From the NCBI RefSeq assembly GCF_006874705.1, contig NZ_CP035382.1:558001-622000 (forward strand): a DNA stretch of 64,000 bases. The letters are read 5' to 3'. Origin of the DNA: Leclercia adecarboxylata (GTDB lineage Bacteria; Pseudomonadota; Gammaproteobacteria; Enterobacterales; Enterobacteriaceae). Position 1 is the first letter of the stretch. Every line of letters begins with the position of its first letter. This document shows, one piece after another, positions 31,865-41,357 of this stretch. A model generated the notes under the pieces. The model searched no databases and had not been told where the DNA came from. It was given only the letters and a program-made list of their open reading frames with translations. The position numbers were made by a program, and so were the translations under genes.

Positions 31865-32215
31865 ATGCAGGTTCCGGAACTGACGGATGACGCGGTGGTC
31901 GAGCTGGCGCGTGAAGGCGGCGTGGCCTATATTCCCCATCTCAGCGGATTGCGGCGAATTGCGCTCTCGACGCTTAACAGCGCCCAGCGCCAGCGCGTGG
32001 TAAATATACTGGAGCAGGCTATTCCGCGGGGAGAGCCGCCCGGCCAGCGCTCGTCACCCGGCGGCGGCGACCAGCGCTATTTTCGCATCCAGATAATCTG
32101 GACCCGGCACAATCAGGCGCAATACACCGACATCATTGTGCTGGTTCCCGAGCAGGAAGCGCCAGAGTCGTTGGTCGAGCTCTGGCAAAAAGGCGAAGGC
32201 TGCGTATGCGATTAA
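31865..32215 (+). CDS. Emfourin-like protealysin inhibitor (M4in family)
   Basis: A 116-residue protein that starts directly after the M4 protease stop, so the two are almost certainly cotranslated. It lacks a signal peptide and shows REGGVAYIPHLSGLRRIALSTLNSAQR in the first third and DQRYFRIQIIWTRHNQAQYTDIIVLVPEQEAPESL later, the small single-domain pattern of emfourin. Emfourin is the slow-tight-binding protein inhibitor encoded with protealysin in Serratia. Assignment rests mostly on the operon with a protealysin-like gene plus size and strand pattern. Its stop overlaps the convergent yfgJ stop (TTAA). Confidence 0.82.
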   Translation: MQVPELTDDAVVELAREGGVAYIPHLSGLRRIALSTLNSAQRQRVVNILEQAIPRGEPPGQRSSPGGGDQRYFRIQIIWTRHNQAQYTDIIVLVPEQEAPESLVELWQKGEGCVCD

Positions 32216-32433
32216 GCGTCAGTCCTGACGAACTCCACGCGCTTCTTCGAGATCAGACCGTGGCCGTTCTGGCAGAAATAGTCCACCGCACCGCAGGCTT
32301 TTAACACCTGAAGTGGCTGATGGCATTCCGGGCAGCGCGCTTCCAGGGCGATATCTTTGTGGCAATTCTCGCAGTGCGCCACACCGTTTTGCGGTTCAAT
32401 CTCCGCATGGCAATCCGGGCAGGTAATCGACAT
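32212..32433 (-). CDS. yfgJ: Zinc-ribbon protein YfgJ
   Basis: A 73-residue protein with paired CxxC motifs: CPDC (5-8), CENC (21-24), CPEC and a final C-A-V-D-Y-F-C-Q pattern, consistent with zinc ribbons of the DUF1407 family. The C-terminal HQPLQVLKACGAVDYFCQNGHGLISKKRVEF is nearly the E. coli YfgJ sequence. The frame is open to 32454, but ATG 32433 has AAGGAG five bases upstream. The stop overlaps that of the emfourin-like gene by four bases. Function unknown in E. coli. Confidence 0.92.
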   Translation of the reverse strand: MSITCPDCHAEIEPQNGVAHCENCHKDIALEARCPECHQPLQVLKACGAVDYFCQNGHGLISKKRVEFVRTDA

Positions 32434-32485
32434 GATGACTCCTTCAAAGGACATTCAGTTCTGCCCTGATATTAACACGATGCGT

Positions 32486-33520
32486 TTAGTGGGGGCCACG
32501 TAGCTGTTGCTGTAACGTCAGCAGGATCTCCACCTCTTCCAGCCTGCGCTGCGTCGTGCGGCTCACCTCGTCCGGATCGCGTGTAAACAGGCTTTGCTCC
32601 CCCAGAATATGCTCCGCCAGACAGCGTTCGTAGATCGTGCCGCCAAAACGCCAGGACTGAATTTTATCGCCATCGATCAGGTCAAGCACATCCTCTGCCC
32701 CACGCCGGTCGTGGCTGATGACGCGACCGTCCCGCAGATGCAGCCGCAGCCCTTTTTGCCCCCCGGACGGCCCGGCATATTTGTTGAGCCAGATATTCAC
32801 CGGCACACCGCCGATCTGCCCCTGAAGATGCGCCTCGCCTTCCGCCGTGGTCAGATCGCCTTTGGCGATATCGCGCCCCAGACGGTCTTTAGCCGTTACA
32901 ACCTGCAAGGCAATATCGCCATTGCCTCCCAGGTAGCGCACCGTTTCGCGCATCATCGCCAGCACGTGCGTGCCGATATCCAGGATCACCCCGTCAGGAT
33001 GACGCAGCGTTCGGGTATCGGGTTCCCCGGTGGCAAAGTTGAGCGCGATGGGCTCCCCCGCCGCGTTAAACCCGCTCGGCTCCTGTAAAAAGCCCTCAAT
33101 GCGGACGATATCCGAAAAGGCCTCGAACAACCCCAGCGACACCAGGTTAATGCGTGCCATCCAGTGATCGAGCGCCAGCACCCGGGCGGCCGCCTCCGGT
33201 TTCGCCAGCAGCGTTTTCAGCCTGGCGATTTGGGCAAGGGTGGCGACAATCGGCTTTTCAACCACAATGCGCGGGATGGAGGACGCCAGCGCCAGCTCAA
33301 GCACCTCAAGGTGCTGCAGCGATGCGGTGGTGATAAACAGCGTATCGAGGGGTTGGGCGAGGAGATCGGCAAGCGTTGAGCAGCGGGTGATTCCATCCAG
33401 TGTTCTTGTCGCCTGGATATCAAAGCCCAGACAGCGGAGAGAAGCGCCGAAGGTGTTTTGTAGTGCGGGTAAGTAGGCGGTTTCAACCACCGCGCCAAGT
33501 CCAACAAACCCAATCTGCAT
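32486..33520 (-). CDS. Gfo/Idh/MocA-family oxidoreductase
   Basis: A 344-residue NAD(P)-dependent dehydrogenase-like protein. The N-terminal Rossmann motif is GFVGLGAVVETAYLPAL, and VEKPIVATL provides the EKP motif conserved in the family. ILDIGTHVLAMM gives the second-domain D-x-G-x-H active-site signature. It lies 62 bases downstream of the POT transporter on the same strand, with an 11-bp hairpin between them. The family acts on sugars, inositols and related polyols; the substrate here cannot be told. Absent from this position in K-12. Confidence 0.87.
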   Translation of the reverse strand: MQIGFVGLGAVVETAYLPALQNTFGASLRCLGFDIQATRTLDGITRCSTLADLLAQPLDTLFITTASLQHLEVLELALASSIPRIVVEKPIVATLAQIARLKTLLAKPEAAARVLALDHWMARINLVSLGLFEAFSDIVRIEGFLQEPSGFNAAGEPIALNFATGEPDTRTLRHPDGVILDIGTHVLAMMRETVRYLGGNGDIALQVVTAKDRLGRDIAKGDLTTAEGEAHLQGQIGGVPVNIWLNKYAGPSGGQKGLRLHLRDGRVISHDRRGAEDVLDLIDGDKIQSWRFGGTIYERCLAEHILGEQSLFTRDPDEVSRTTQRRLEEVEILLTLQQQLRGPH

Positions 33521-33541
33521 ATATCACCTCTGTTTTGGCAA

Positions 33542-33568
33542 GGCCGGAGCGTAACGCACGCTCCGGCC
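33542..33568. terminator. Hairpin between POT transporter and oxidoreductase genes
   Basis: GGCCGGAGCGT (33542-33552) pairs perfectly with ACGCTCCGGCC (33558-33568) around AACGC. No strong T-run follows in either direction, so partial read-through from the transporter into the oxidoreductase is likely. Confidence 0.5.
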
Positions 33569-33582
33569 AGCTCAGGCTGATA

Positions 33583-35136
33583 TCAGGCGTTGGTTACCGG
33601 TTTCGGCTCGTTTTTCGTCTGCGTATTTTCCAGCATACGACGCACCGGAACAATGAGCACCGTCAGAACGGCGGCACAAATCAGCAGCGCGATGGAGCAG
33701 CGTGCGAAGAGATCCGGCAGCATATCCAGCTGATCGGCCTTCACATGACCGCCAATCAGACCCGCCGCCAGGTTGCCGAGGGCACTGGCGCAGAACCACA
33801 GGCCCATCATCTGGCCGCGCATTCTTTCCGGGGCCAGCAGCGTCATGGTCGCCAGACCAATCGGGCTCAGGCACAGTTCGCCGAGGGTCAGCATCAGGAT
33901 ACTGCCCACCAGCCAGAACGGCGACACGCCCGCCCCGCCGTTACTCAGGACATTCTGCGCCGCCAGCATCATCAGGCCAAAGCCCCCTGCCGCACACAGA
34001 ATGCCGATCACGAACTTGGTGATGCTGCTCGGGCGAATGTTGTTGCTCGCCAGCTTCGGCCAGGCCCAGCTAAAGACCGGTGCCAGCAGGATAATAAACA
34101 GGGCGTTAATTGACTGGAACCATACCGCCGGGATTTCAAAATCACCGATCATGCGGTTGGTGTAATCGTTGGCAAACAGGTTGAACGAGGTTGGCTTTTG
34201 TTCAAATGCAGACCAGAAGAAGGCCGCAGACACCAGCAGGATAAAGCAGACCAGCAGTCTGGCGCGCTCTTTGCGGTTCAGGCCGGCAAACATAAACAGC
34301 CAGATGAAGTAGAGCGCCACCGAGGCGGCAATCACGTATACCAGCACGCTGGCCACCGCGACCGGGTTAATGACAATCACGCCCTGCGCGATCAGGGTAA
34401 CGATAATGGCGATACCCGCCGCCAGCGTCAGTAACCAGCCGCCGACGCCGTTTTTCTTCGCGACCGGGCTGTTCCAGGTTGAATCCAGCCCCACTTCGCT
34501 GTCATAGCGCTTCATCGACGGCACGGCAAACAGGCGGAAGATGACCAGCGCCACCAGCATCCCGATACCGCCGATACCAAAGCCCCAGTGCCAGCCGTGG
34601 GATTTAATCAGCCAGCCGGAGATCAGCGGCGCGATAAAGGACCCCATGTTGATGCCCATATAGAACAGCGAGAAGCCGCCGTCGCGACGTGCATCGCCTT
34701 TCTTATACAGCGTGCCCACCATCACCGAGATACAGGTTTTGAACAGGCCCGAGCCCAGGACGATAAACATCAGACCGATAAAGAACAGGTTGTTACCCAT
34801 CACCGCCGACAGCGCAATTGACAGGTGGCCCAGTGCAATCAGAATCGAACCGTACCAGACCGCTTTCTGCTGGCCGAGCCAGTTATCCGCCAGCCAGCCA
34901 CCAGGCAGCGCCGCCAGATACATAGTTCCGGCGAAGATACCAACAATAGCGGAGGCATTTTCACGCGCCAGCCCCATGCCGCCGTCATACACCGTGGCCG
35001 CCATAAACAGGATCAGGAGTGGACGAATACCGTAAAACGAGAAGCGCTCCCACATCTCCGTGAAGAACAGCGCGCCGAGTGGATAAGGATGGCCGAAGAA
35101 AGTTCGGCTTTCGTTTTTATTAACAGAGGATTGCAT
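33583..35136 (-). CDS. POT-family peptide:H+ symporter (Dtp/YjdL type)
   Basis: A 517-residue proton-coupled oligopeptide transporter with about 14 spans. The family signatures are visible: FFTEMWERFSFYGIRPLLILFM (ExxERFxYYG type) in helix 1 and FSLFYMGINMGSFIAP (the PTR2 second signature) in helix 5. EQKPTSFNLFANDYT lies in helix 7. The longer frame to 35175 is discounted; GGGAGAATT precedes the ATG at 35136. A CRP-like site is about 215 bases upstream. E. coli has four Dtp paralogs at other loci, so this is an extra copy. Di- and tripeptides are the likely substrates. Confidence 0.9.
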   Translation of the reverse strand: MQSSVNKNESRTFFGHPYPLGALFFTEMWERFSFYGIRPLLILFMAATVYDGGMGLARENASAIVGIFAGTMYLAALPGGWLADNWLGQQKAVWYGSILIALGHLSIALSAVMGNNLFFIGLMFIVLGSGLFKTCISVMVGTLYKKGDARRDGGFSLFYMGINMGSFIAPLISGWLIKSHGWHWGFGIGGIGMLVALVIFRLFAVPSMKRYDSEVGLDSTWNSPVAKKNGVGGWLLTLAAGIAIIVTLIAQGVIVINPVAVASVLVYVIAASVALYFIWLFMFAGLNRKERARLLVCFILLVSAAFFWSAFEQKPTSFNLFANDYTNRMIGDFEIPAVWFQSINALFIILLAPVFSWAWPKLASNNIRPSSITKFVIGILCAAGGFGLMMLAAQNVLSNGGAGVSPFWLVGSILMLTLGELCLSPIGLATMTLLAPERMRGQMMGLWFCASALGNLAAGLIGGHVKADQLDMLPDLFARCSIALLICAAVLTVLIVPVRRMLENTQTKNEPKPVTNA

Positions 35137-35322
35137 AATTCTCCCGAGATGATGTGTTGTCTTACTTGTAAACACCGGAAGCCCGCCGCCCGGTTAGCAA
35201 TCGGGCGGCTTTTTTACATCCAGCGAAATGTTATTTAACCATTTGATAACCTGAGGCAACTTTTGTCCAGCCCCCACCCCACCACCAAAAGATGAAAGTT
35301 CGACAATCGTCTTATTTCTTAG

Positions 35323-35362
35323 ATTTTATGTTGGATAAACATGAATAGTGATTGACATCACA
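35323..35362 (-). promoter_or_regulatory. Candidate CRP-activated promoter of POT gene
   Basis: AGTGA-TTGACA-TCACA (35347-35362) matches the CRP consensus TGTGA-N6-TCACA at nine of ten positions. A TAAAAT -10 (35328-35323 on the minus strand) lies about 20 bases downstream, near the class II spacing. The predicted leader is about 180 bases. Confidence 0.5.
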
Positions 35363-35390
35363 TCAATAATTATTCGTTCCTTTCAGGCAT

Positions 35391-35419
35391 AAAAAAACCC
35401 GCGACAGGCGCGGGTTTTT
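35391..35419. terminator. Bidirectional intrinsic terminator downstream of der
   Basis: AAAACCCGCG (35394-35403) pairs with CGCGGGTTTT (35409-35418) with a 5-base loop. T-runs occur beyond the stem on both strands. It closes the rodZ-ispG-hisS-yfgM-bamB-der transcript. Confidence 0.85.
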
Positions 35420-35436
35420 CGGCAGAGCAGCAAGGA

Positions 35437-36909
35437 TTATTTGCTTTTCTTGATGTGTTTAATCAAACGCTTACGCTTACGCATCTGGTTTGGCGTCAGG
35501 GTGTTACGTTTGTTGGCAAACGGGTTATCCCCTTCCTTGAACTGGATACGGATCGGCGTACCCATCACTTCCAGCGATTTACGGAAGTAGTTCATCAGGT
35601 AGCGTTTGTAAGAATCCGGCAGATCCTTCACCTGGTTACCGTGGATAACCACGATAGGCGGGTTGTAACCGCCGGCGTGGGCATATTTCAGCTTCACGCG
35701 ACGACCGCGCACCAGCGGTGGCTGATGGTCTTCTGCCGCCATGGTCATGATACGGGTCAGCATTGCGGTACCGACACGACGCGTTGAGCAGTCGTAGGCT
35801 TCACGCACGGATTCGAACAGGTTGCCGACGCCGCTGCCGTGCAGGGCAGAGATAAAGTGGACGCGGGCAAAGTCGATGAAGCCCAGACGGAAGTCCAGCA
35901 TCTCTTTGACCTGCTCACGCACTTCGTTGCTCAGGCCGTCCCACTTGTTGACGACGATAACCAGCGAGCGACCGCTGTTAAGGATAAAGCCGAGCAGGGA
36001 GAGATCCTGATCGGAGATGCCTTCGCGGGCATCAATAACCAGCATCACCACGTTGGCGTCTTCAATCGCCTGCAGGGTTTTGATGACCGAGAATTTCTCG
36101 ACCACATCAGTGATTTTCCCGCGCTTACGCACGCCCGCGGTGTCGATCAGAACGTATTCACGCTCGTCACGCTCCATCGGGATGTAGATGCTGTCGCGGG
36201 TGGTGCCCGGCATGTCATACACCACCACGCGGTCTTCACCGAGGATGCGGTTAGTAAGCGTTGACTTACCGACGTTCGGACGACCGACAATGGCCAGCTT
36301 GATCGGCAGATCCTGCGGGTTAAAGTCGTCTTCCGGCTCCTCTTCACCCTCTTCGCCTTCTTCAAACTGCGCCCAGTACTCGGCGTCTTCGTCGACCTCT
36401 TCCGGCGGGTTGATCTCGTCAACGTACGGCAGCAGCGCGGTTTCCAGCAGGCTGGTCACGCCACGACCGTGAGAGGCGGCGATCGGGTAGATATCGCCCA
36501 GACCTAATGACCAGAAATCGGCCATCGCCTGATCGGGATCGATACCGTCCGTTTTGTTCGCCACCAGGAAGGTGGATTTTTCACGTGAGCGCAGGTGCTT
36601 AGCGATGGCAACGTCGGCAGGCATCAGGCCCGCGCGCGCATCAACCATAAACAGCACGATGTCCGCTTCTTCAATCGCCAGCAGAGATTGTTCCGCCATG
36701 CGAGTTTCAACGCCGTCTTCTGTCCCGTCGATACCACCGGTATCGATACAGATAAACTCACGACCTTCCACTTCTGCACGACCGTACTTACGGTCACGCG
36801 TGAGCCCCGGGAAATCCGCAACCAGCGCATCACGGGTGCGTGTTAAACGGTTAAAAAGAGTGGATTTTCCAACGTTCGGGCGCCCGACAAGCGCGACCAC
36901 AGGTACCAT
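35437..36909 (-). CDS. der: Ribosome-assembly GTPase Der (EngA)
   Basis: Der is an essential GTPase with two G domains, needed for 50S subunit maturation. The 490-residue protein has [14 protein letters not shown] at residues 8-21, the second [14 protein letters not shown] near 210, NKTDG and NKWDG specificity motifs, and a KH-like C-terminal domain ending [14 protein letters not shown]. The acidic linker between the G domains ([26 protein letters not shown]) is typical. It follows bamB by about 110 bases, with an attenuator-like hairpin in the gap. Confidence 0.97.
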   Translation of the reverse strand: MVPVVALVGRPNVGKSTLFNRLTRTRDALVADFPGLTRDRKYGRAEVEGREFICIDTGGIDGTEDGVETRMAEQSLLAIEEADIVLFMVDARAGLMPADVAIAKHLRSREKSTFLVANKTDGIDPDQAMADFWSLGLGDIYPIAASHGRGVTSLLETALLPYVDEINPPEEVDEDAEYWAQFEEGEEGEEEPEDDFNPQDLPIKLAIVGRPNVGKSTLTNRILGEDRVVVYDMPGTTRDSIYIPMERDEREYVLIDTAGVRKRGKITDVVEKFSVIKTLQAIEDANVVMLVIDAREGISDQDLSLLGFILNSGRSLVIVVNKWDGLSNEVREQVKEMLDFRLGFIDFARVHFISALHGSGVGNLFESVREAYDCSTRRVGTAMLTRIMTMAAEDHQPPLVRGRRVKLKYAHAGGYNPPIVVIHGNQVKDLPDSYKRYLMNYFRKSLEVMGTPIRIQFKEGDNPFANKRNTLTPNQMRKRKRLIKHIKKSK

Positions 36910-36959
36910 GTTTAAAGCCTCATAAAATTCGATATCACGTCGCGTTTGCGGCGTTTTTT

Positions 36960-36996
36960 AAAAAATCAAAACGGCCCCTGAAGCAACAGGAGCCGT
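36960..36996 (-). terminator. Attenuator-like hairpin between bamB and der
   Basis: ACGGCCCCTG (36971-36980) pairs with CAGGAGCCGT (36987-36996) with one G-U wobble in RNA. In the bamB-to-der direction it is followed by TTTTGATTTTTTAAAAAA. This looks like an internal terminator that lowers der transcription relative to bamB. Confidence 0.65.
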
Positions 36997-37019
36997 TGAG
37001 TATACTACAACCGCGGTGA

Positions 37020-38198
37020 TTAACGCGTGATCGCGTACAGCGTACCGTCTTTTGCCTGGATCAGCAGTTTGCCGTCAGCCACCACCGGCTCGGTCAGAAA
37101 ACCGGAACCGTCGACTTTCTCCTGGGCGACAAAACGACCGTTGCTCGGGTCAATCCAGTGCATATAGCCTTCGCTATCACCTACCACCAGGCTGCCGTTA
37201 TACAGCGCCGGTGCGGTCAGCAGACGGTGCAGCAGATCGCTCTGCGTCCACAGCGTCACGCCACCCTCGGTGCTCAGCGCCAGCAGGCGATCGTTCTGAT
37301 CGACCAGGTAGATGCGGTTGCCGTCCACCACGAAATCATTCACGGAGCCCAGCTCGCGTTTCCACATCACCTGGCCGCTACGCAGATCCATCGCAGTCAG
37401 GTTGCCGTTATAGGCCAGAGCGTAAACCACGCCATTGACGATGACCGGCGTGGTGTCCACATCGCTCAGGCGGTCGATTTCGGTCGGACCGGTTGCCTGA
37501 GAGATACGCTGCTGCCAAATCATCTGGCCCTGCTGCATCAATACGGCACTAACGCGACCATTATCACCGCCGACAATAGCCGCGCCAAAGGCAGTGGCTG
37601 GCGCAGATTCACCGCGCAGGGAGAGCGCCGGCATATCGAGGTTAACCGTCCACTTCACCGCACCGTCAGCTTCATTCAGCGCCTGCAGCTGACCGTTGGC
37701 GGTATGCACCAGCACCATGCCGTCGCTGACCACCGGACGGGAGAGCGCTTCGCCCGCGACACGGGTCTGCCATGCGATGGAGCCGTCGCTGGCGTTAAGG
37801 GCGTAGACCTGGGCCTTCTCGCTGCCGATATAGACATGACCACCGGCAACCGTCACACCGCCTGACAGCAGAGCCGGCGTGCGTGACAGCCAGCCGCTTT
37901 TTTCTGCCAGATTAATCGACCACACCTCTTTGCCATCATCGGCGTTTACGGCTTTGACGATGCCTTTGCGGTCAGCCGCATAGACAACGCCGTCCGCAGA
38001 AGCCGGATGCAGGTTGGAGTAGAAGTCGCCAATACCGTCACCGACGGAAGTGCTCCATGCGGTAGACGGCGCAAACTGGTTTTCAACCGTTGGCAGTGGA
38101 GACATGGTGACAACATCTTCTTCGCCGCTGAACAGTGAACAGCCGCTCAATAACGTAACGGAAAGCAGTCCTGGCAGAAGTAATTTACGCAATTGCAT
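37020..38198 (-). CDS. bamB: Outer membrane assembly lipoprotein BamB
   Basis: BamB is the eight-bladed beta-propeller lipoprotein of the BAM complex that binds BamA. The 392-residue precursor has the lipobox LLSGC with C20 lipidated. Repeated blade signatures such as VYAADRKGIVKAVNADDGKEVWSINL, VYIGSEKAQVYALNASDGSIAWQT and VYALAYNGNLTAMDLRSGQVMWK show the propeller. Length equals E. coli. It lies 10 bases downstream of yfgM in the hisS-yfgM-bamB-der run. Confidence 0.97.
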   Translation of the reverse strand: MQLRKLLLPGLLSVTLLSGCSLFSGEEDVVTMSPLPTVENQFAPSTAWSTSVGDGIGDFYSNLHPASADGVVYAADRKGIVKAVNADDGKEVWSINLAEKSGWLSRTPALLSGGVTVAGGHVYIGSEKAQVYALNASDGSIAWQTRVAGEALSRPVVSDGMVLVHTANGQLQALNEADGAVKWTVNLDMPALSLRGESAPATAFGAAIVGGDNGRVSAVLMQQGQMIWQQRISQATGPTEIDRLSDVDTTPVIVNGVVYALAYNGNLTAMDLRSGQVMWKRELGSVNDFVVDGNRIYLVDQNDRLLALSTEGGVTLWTQSDLLHRLLTAPALYNGSLVVGDSEGYMHWIDPSNGRFVAQEKVDGSGFLTEPVVADGKLLIQAKDGTLYAITR

Positions 38199-38208
38199 CG
38201 GGTCCCTC

Positions 38209-38829
38209 TCAGACGGACAAATTATTTATTTTCATCTGCATCATTTCGCTCAGCGCTGGCGAGGCGTTGCTTTTCACGCCCGCTTCCCATGCGCTGCGCG
38301 CGCCTTGTTTGTCACCTTTACTCAGCAGTGCTTCACCACGCAGGTCAGCAACAATCGAGGCAAAACCTTCACCCTTAACAGAGTCGAGGGTTTTCAGCGC
38401 TTCGTCTGTTTTCTTCTGCTGCACCTGAATACGGGCAAGACGCAGATTGATGAGCGCTTTCAGGTTATCGTTGCCTGCGGCTGCCAGACCCTGCTGCAGC
38501 TGAGCTGCCGCTTTGTCCAGCTCGCCTTTATCAACGAACTGCTGAGCCACTTCCAATGACGCCAGCGCGCCATAGGTATTTTTATTGTCGGCGGCAAATT
38601 TCTCTGCTGCCGCCAGGGTTTCCGGCCGATCGGCCTGAATGGCGCTCACGGTATTTTCATACTGTAAGGAGGAGCCACGCGCGGAATCGACCTGATGATT
38701 GTTCCAGTAACGCCAGCCCACCAGGGCACCAACACCTAAAATGACCCCAACAGCCAGCGCTTTGCCGTTTTCAGCAAAGAAGCGTTTAATCGCATCAACC
38801 TGGTCGTTTTCGTTCTCGTACATTTCCAC
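38209..38829 (-). CDS. yfgM: SecYEG-associated membrane protein YfgM (GTG start)
   Basis: YfgM is an inner-membrane ancillary SecYEG protein that works with PpiD and periplasmic chaperones and is an FtsH substrate. From the GTG at 38829 the product is 206 residues, the E. coli length, starting MEMYENENDQVDAIKRFFAENGKALAVG. The single membrane span (about residues 22-43) leaves a periplasmic TPR domain. The frame is open to 38874, but homology begins at the GTG, preceded by AAGGAGAAGGACTGC. It starts 13 bases after the hisS stop. Confidence 0.93.
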   Translation of the reverse strand: MEMYENENDQVDAIKRFFAENGKALAVGVILGVGALVGWRYWNNHQVDSARGSSLQYENTVSAIQADRPETLAAAEKFAADNKNTYGALASLEVAQQFVDKGELDKAAAQLQQGLAAAGNDNLKALINLRLARIQVQQKKTDEALKTLDSVKGEGFASIVADLRGEALLSKGDKQGARSAWEAGVKSNASPALSEMMQMKINNLSV

Positions 38830-38842
38830 GCAGTCCTTCTCC

Positions 38843-40117
38843 TTAGCCCAGTAGAGTGCGCAAGTGCGCCGCAACGCCGTCCTGCGTTACCGTTGTTTGC
38901 TCACCAGAGCGCAGATCCTTCACCACCACTTCGCCGTTAGCCACTTCTGACTCGCCAAGTACCAGTGCAATACGCGCGCCCCACTTATCGGCACGGGCGA
39001 ACTGTTTCTTAAAGTTGCCGCCGCCGTGGTTGGTCATCAGCTTAGCCGCTGGCAGCGCATCGCGCACGCGTTCGGCAAGCTGCATTGCCGCAGACTGCGT
39101 TTCCGCGCCTGAGGCCACCAGGTATATATCGACAACAGGATCGGCTTTAAATTCCGGATTAACTGCCTGAACTAACAAAACAAGTCGCTCAAGACCCATG
39201 GCGAAGCCTACTGCCGGTGCAGGACGACCACCTAACTGCTCCACCAGACCGTCGTAACGACCGCCCGCACAGACCGTTCCCTGTGAACCGAGGCTGGTGG
39301 TAACCCACTCAAACACGGTACGGTTGTAGTAGTCCAGACCGCGTACCAGGCGCTGGTTAACGGTGTAAGCAATACCGGCAGCTTCCAGCAGTTTGCACAG
39401 ACCGGCAAAGTGTTCGCGGGAATCTTCGTCCAGATAATCGCCCAGGGCAGGCGCGTCGTTCAGCAGGGCCTGCACGTCCGGGTTTTTGGAATCCAGCACG
39501 CGCAGCGGGTTGCTGTACATACGACGCTTGCAGTCTTCGTCCAGCTTCTCTTTATGCTGCTCGAGGAAGGCCACCAGCGCATCGCGGTAGTTTGCACGCG
39601 CTTCAAGAGAACCGATGGAGTTCAGCTCCAGGGAGACGTGATCGGCAATACCCAGCGCGCGCCACCAGCGGGCGGTGAGCATAATCAGCTCCGCATCGAT
39701 ATCCGGGCCCTGCAGACCAAAGGCTTCGACACCCAGCTGGTTAAACTGACGGTAGCGACCTTTCTGAGGACGTTCGTGACGGAACATTGGGCCGATATAC
39801 CACAGGCGCTGCTCCTGATTGTACAGGAGACCATGCTCGATGCCGGCGCGTACACATCCCGCCGTACCTTCCGGACGTAAGGTCAGGCTGTCGCCGTTAC
39901 GATCCTCAAAGGTGTACATCTCTTTTTCAACCACATCGGTGACTTCACCGATAGCGCGTTTGAATAACGGGGTCTGCTCTACAATCGGCAAACGGATTTC
40001 ACTGTAACCGTAGCTGCCGAGCACCTGCTTGAGGGTGCCTTCAATGCGCTGCCAGATGGCGGTCTCGGCAGGCAGATAATCGTTCATGCCGCGAATGGCT
40101 TGAATGTTCTTTGCCAC
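38843..40117 (-). CDS. hisS: Histidyl-tRNA synthetase
   Basis: HisRS charges tRNA-His. The 424-residue class II enzyme has motif 2 ([17 protein letters not shown]), the histidine-binding HisA segment [15 protein letters not shown], and motif 3 ([12 protein letters not shown]). The C-terminal anticodon-binding domain ends HLRTLLG. Length equals E. coli. Cotranscribed with ispG upstream and yfgM downstream. Confidence 0.98.
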   Translation of the reverse strand: MAKNIQAIRGMNDYLPAETAIWQRIEGTLKQVLGSYGYSEIRLPIVEQTPLFKRAIGEVTDVVEKEMYTFEDRNGDSLTLRPEGTAGCVRAGIEHGLLYNQEQRLWYIGPMFRHERPQKGRYRQFNQLGVEAFGLQGPDIDAELIMLTARWWRALGIADHVSLELNSIGSLEARANYRDALVAFLEQHKEKLDEDCKRRMYSNPLRVLDSKNPDVQALLNDAPALGDYLDEDSREHFAGLCKLLEAAGIAYTVNQRLVRGLDYYNRTVFEWVTTSLGSQGTVCAGGRYDGLVEQLGGRPAPAVGFAMGLERLVLLVQAVNPEFKADPVVDIYLVASGAETQSAAMQLAERVRDALPAAKLMTNHGGGNFKKQFARADKWGARIALVLGESEVANGEVVVKDLRSGEQTTVTQDGVAAHLRTLLG

Positions 40118-40208
40118 GTTTGTTCTCTTTCTATAGACAAAAATGAACCCTGGGGTTCATAACCGAAGGGTTCAATCATACACAGGAAGCGAACCGCTTC
40201 CCATCTCG

Positions 40209-41327
40209 TTATTTTTCTACCTGTAGCACGCTAATGCGCTGCGCTTCATCCAGCATGGTGGCTTTGGCGCGGATGCGGGCTTCAAGCTGATCGATCATGT
40301 CGTTATTATCCAGACGATCTTTGCGGACGCCATCTTCATAGAGACCACTTTTCTTGTTACCACCCGTAACGCCCAACGTCGACACCAGCGCCTCACCCGG
40401 ACCGTTCACCACACAACCGATAATCGAAACGTCCATCGGGGTGATGATATCTTCCAGACGCTGCTCGAGCGCATTCACCGTACCGATGACGTCGAACTCC
40501 TGACGCGAACAGGTCGGACAGGCGATAAAGTTGATGCCGCGGGAACGAATACGCAGTGACTTCAGGATATCGAAACCGACTTTGATCTCTTCCACCGGAT
40601 CGGCGGCCAGCGAGACACGCAGAGTGTCGCCAATGCCTTCGTTCAGCAGCAGACCAAGGCCAATCGCTGATTTTACCGCACCGCTGCGCGCGCCGCCGGC
40701 TTCGGTGATCCCGAGGTGCAGCGGCTGATCGATCTGCTTCGCCAGCAGACGATAGGATTCAACGGCGAGGAAAACGTCCGAGGCTTTCACGCTGACTTTG
40801 AACTGATCGAAGTTCAGACGATCGAGATGGTCCACATGACGCATGGCCGATTCGAGCAGCGCCTGCGGGGTCGGTTCACCGTATTTTTCCTGCAGATCTT
40901 TTTCCAGCGAACCGGCATTCACGCCGATACGGATGGGGATGTTTTTGTCGCGGGCGCAATCAACGACCGCGCGGATGCGCTCTTCGCTACCGATGTTGCC
41001 AGGGTTGATACGCAGGCAATCGACGCCGTATTCCGCTACTTTCAGCGCGATACGGTAATCGAAGTGAATATCGGCAACCAGCGGAACGGAGACCTGCTGT
41101 TTGATGAGTTTAAACGCTTCTGCCGCATCCATTGTCGGCACGGAAACGCGGACAATGTCTGCGCCCACACGTTCTAACGCTTTGATCTGATTGACCGTTG
41201 CCGCCACATCGGTGGTACGGGTGTTGGTCATCGACTGAACGGCGATGGGAGCACCATCGCCAATTGGCACATTCCCGACGTAAATACGTTTCGATTTTCT
41301 ACGTGGAATAGGAGCCTGGTTATGCAT
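40209..41327 (-). CDS. ispG: 4-hydroxy-3-methylbut-2-enyl-diphosphate synthase
   Basis: IspG (GcpE) reduces MEcPP to HMBPP in the MEP isoprenoid pathway using a [4Fe-4S] cluster. The 372-residue protein has an N-terminal TIM barrel and a C-terminal cluster domain with cysteines in ACPTCSRQ and [11 protein letters not shown]; the last glutamate completes the cluster ligation. Length equals E. coli. It follows rodZ by 30 bases in the same operon and precedes hisS. Confidence 0.97.
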   Translation of the reverse strand: MHNQAPIPRRKSKRIYVGNVPIGDGAPIAVQSMTNTRTTDVAATVNQIKALERVGADIVRVSVPTMDAAEAFKLIKQQVSVPLVADIHFDYRIALKVAEYGVDCLRINPGNIGSEERIRAVVDCARDKNIPIRIGVNAGSLEKDLQEKYGEPTPQALLESAMRHVDHLDRLNFDQFKVSVKASDVFLAVESYRLLAKQIDQPLHLGITEAGGARSGAVKSAIGLGLLLNEGIGDTLRVSLAADPVEEIKVGFDILKSLRIRSRGINFIACPTCSRQEFDVIGTVNALEQRLEDIITPMDVSIIGCVVNGPGEALVSTLGVTGGNKKSGLYEDGVRKDRLDNNDMIDQLEARIRAKATMLDEAQRISVLQVEK

Positions 41328-41357
41328 GGAAAATCTCCCGCGTTGCCTGTCTGTTAC

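Larger units (their letters stand above)
35137..35436. other. Regulatory gap between der terminator and POT gene
   Basis: A 300-base AT-rich gap without a credible gene. It contains a CRP-like site with a TAAAAT -10 directed at the POT gene and, at its right end, the der terminator. Near the left edge is a C-rich run (GCCCCCACCCCACCACC, around 35270), probably within the POT leader. Confidence 0.6.

Noticed and set aside
30845..32215. Toxin-antitoxin module
   Set aside because: The two-gene layout resembles one, but the first gene has a complete M4 active site and protealysin propeptide, and the second fits an inhibitor of that protease.
35352..35366. FNR site TTGAC...ATCAA upstream of the POT gene
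   Set aside because: The half-sites are 5 rather than 4 bases apart, which breaks FNR dimer spacing. The same bases fit a CRP site much better.
40143..40160. Palindrome ATGAACCC-TG-GGGTTCAT between ispG and hisS
   Set aside because: A 2-base loop is too small for a stable hairpin and there is no T-run; it could be a protein site, but within an operon gap nothing supports that.
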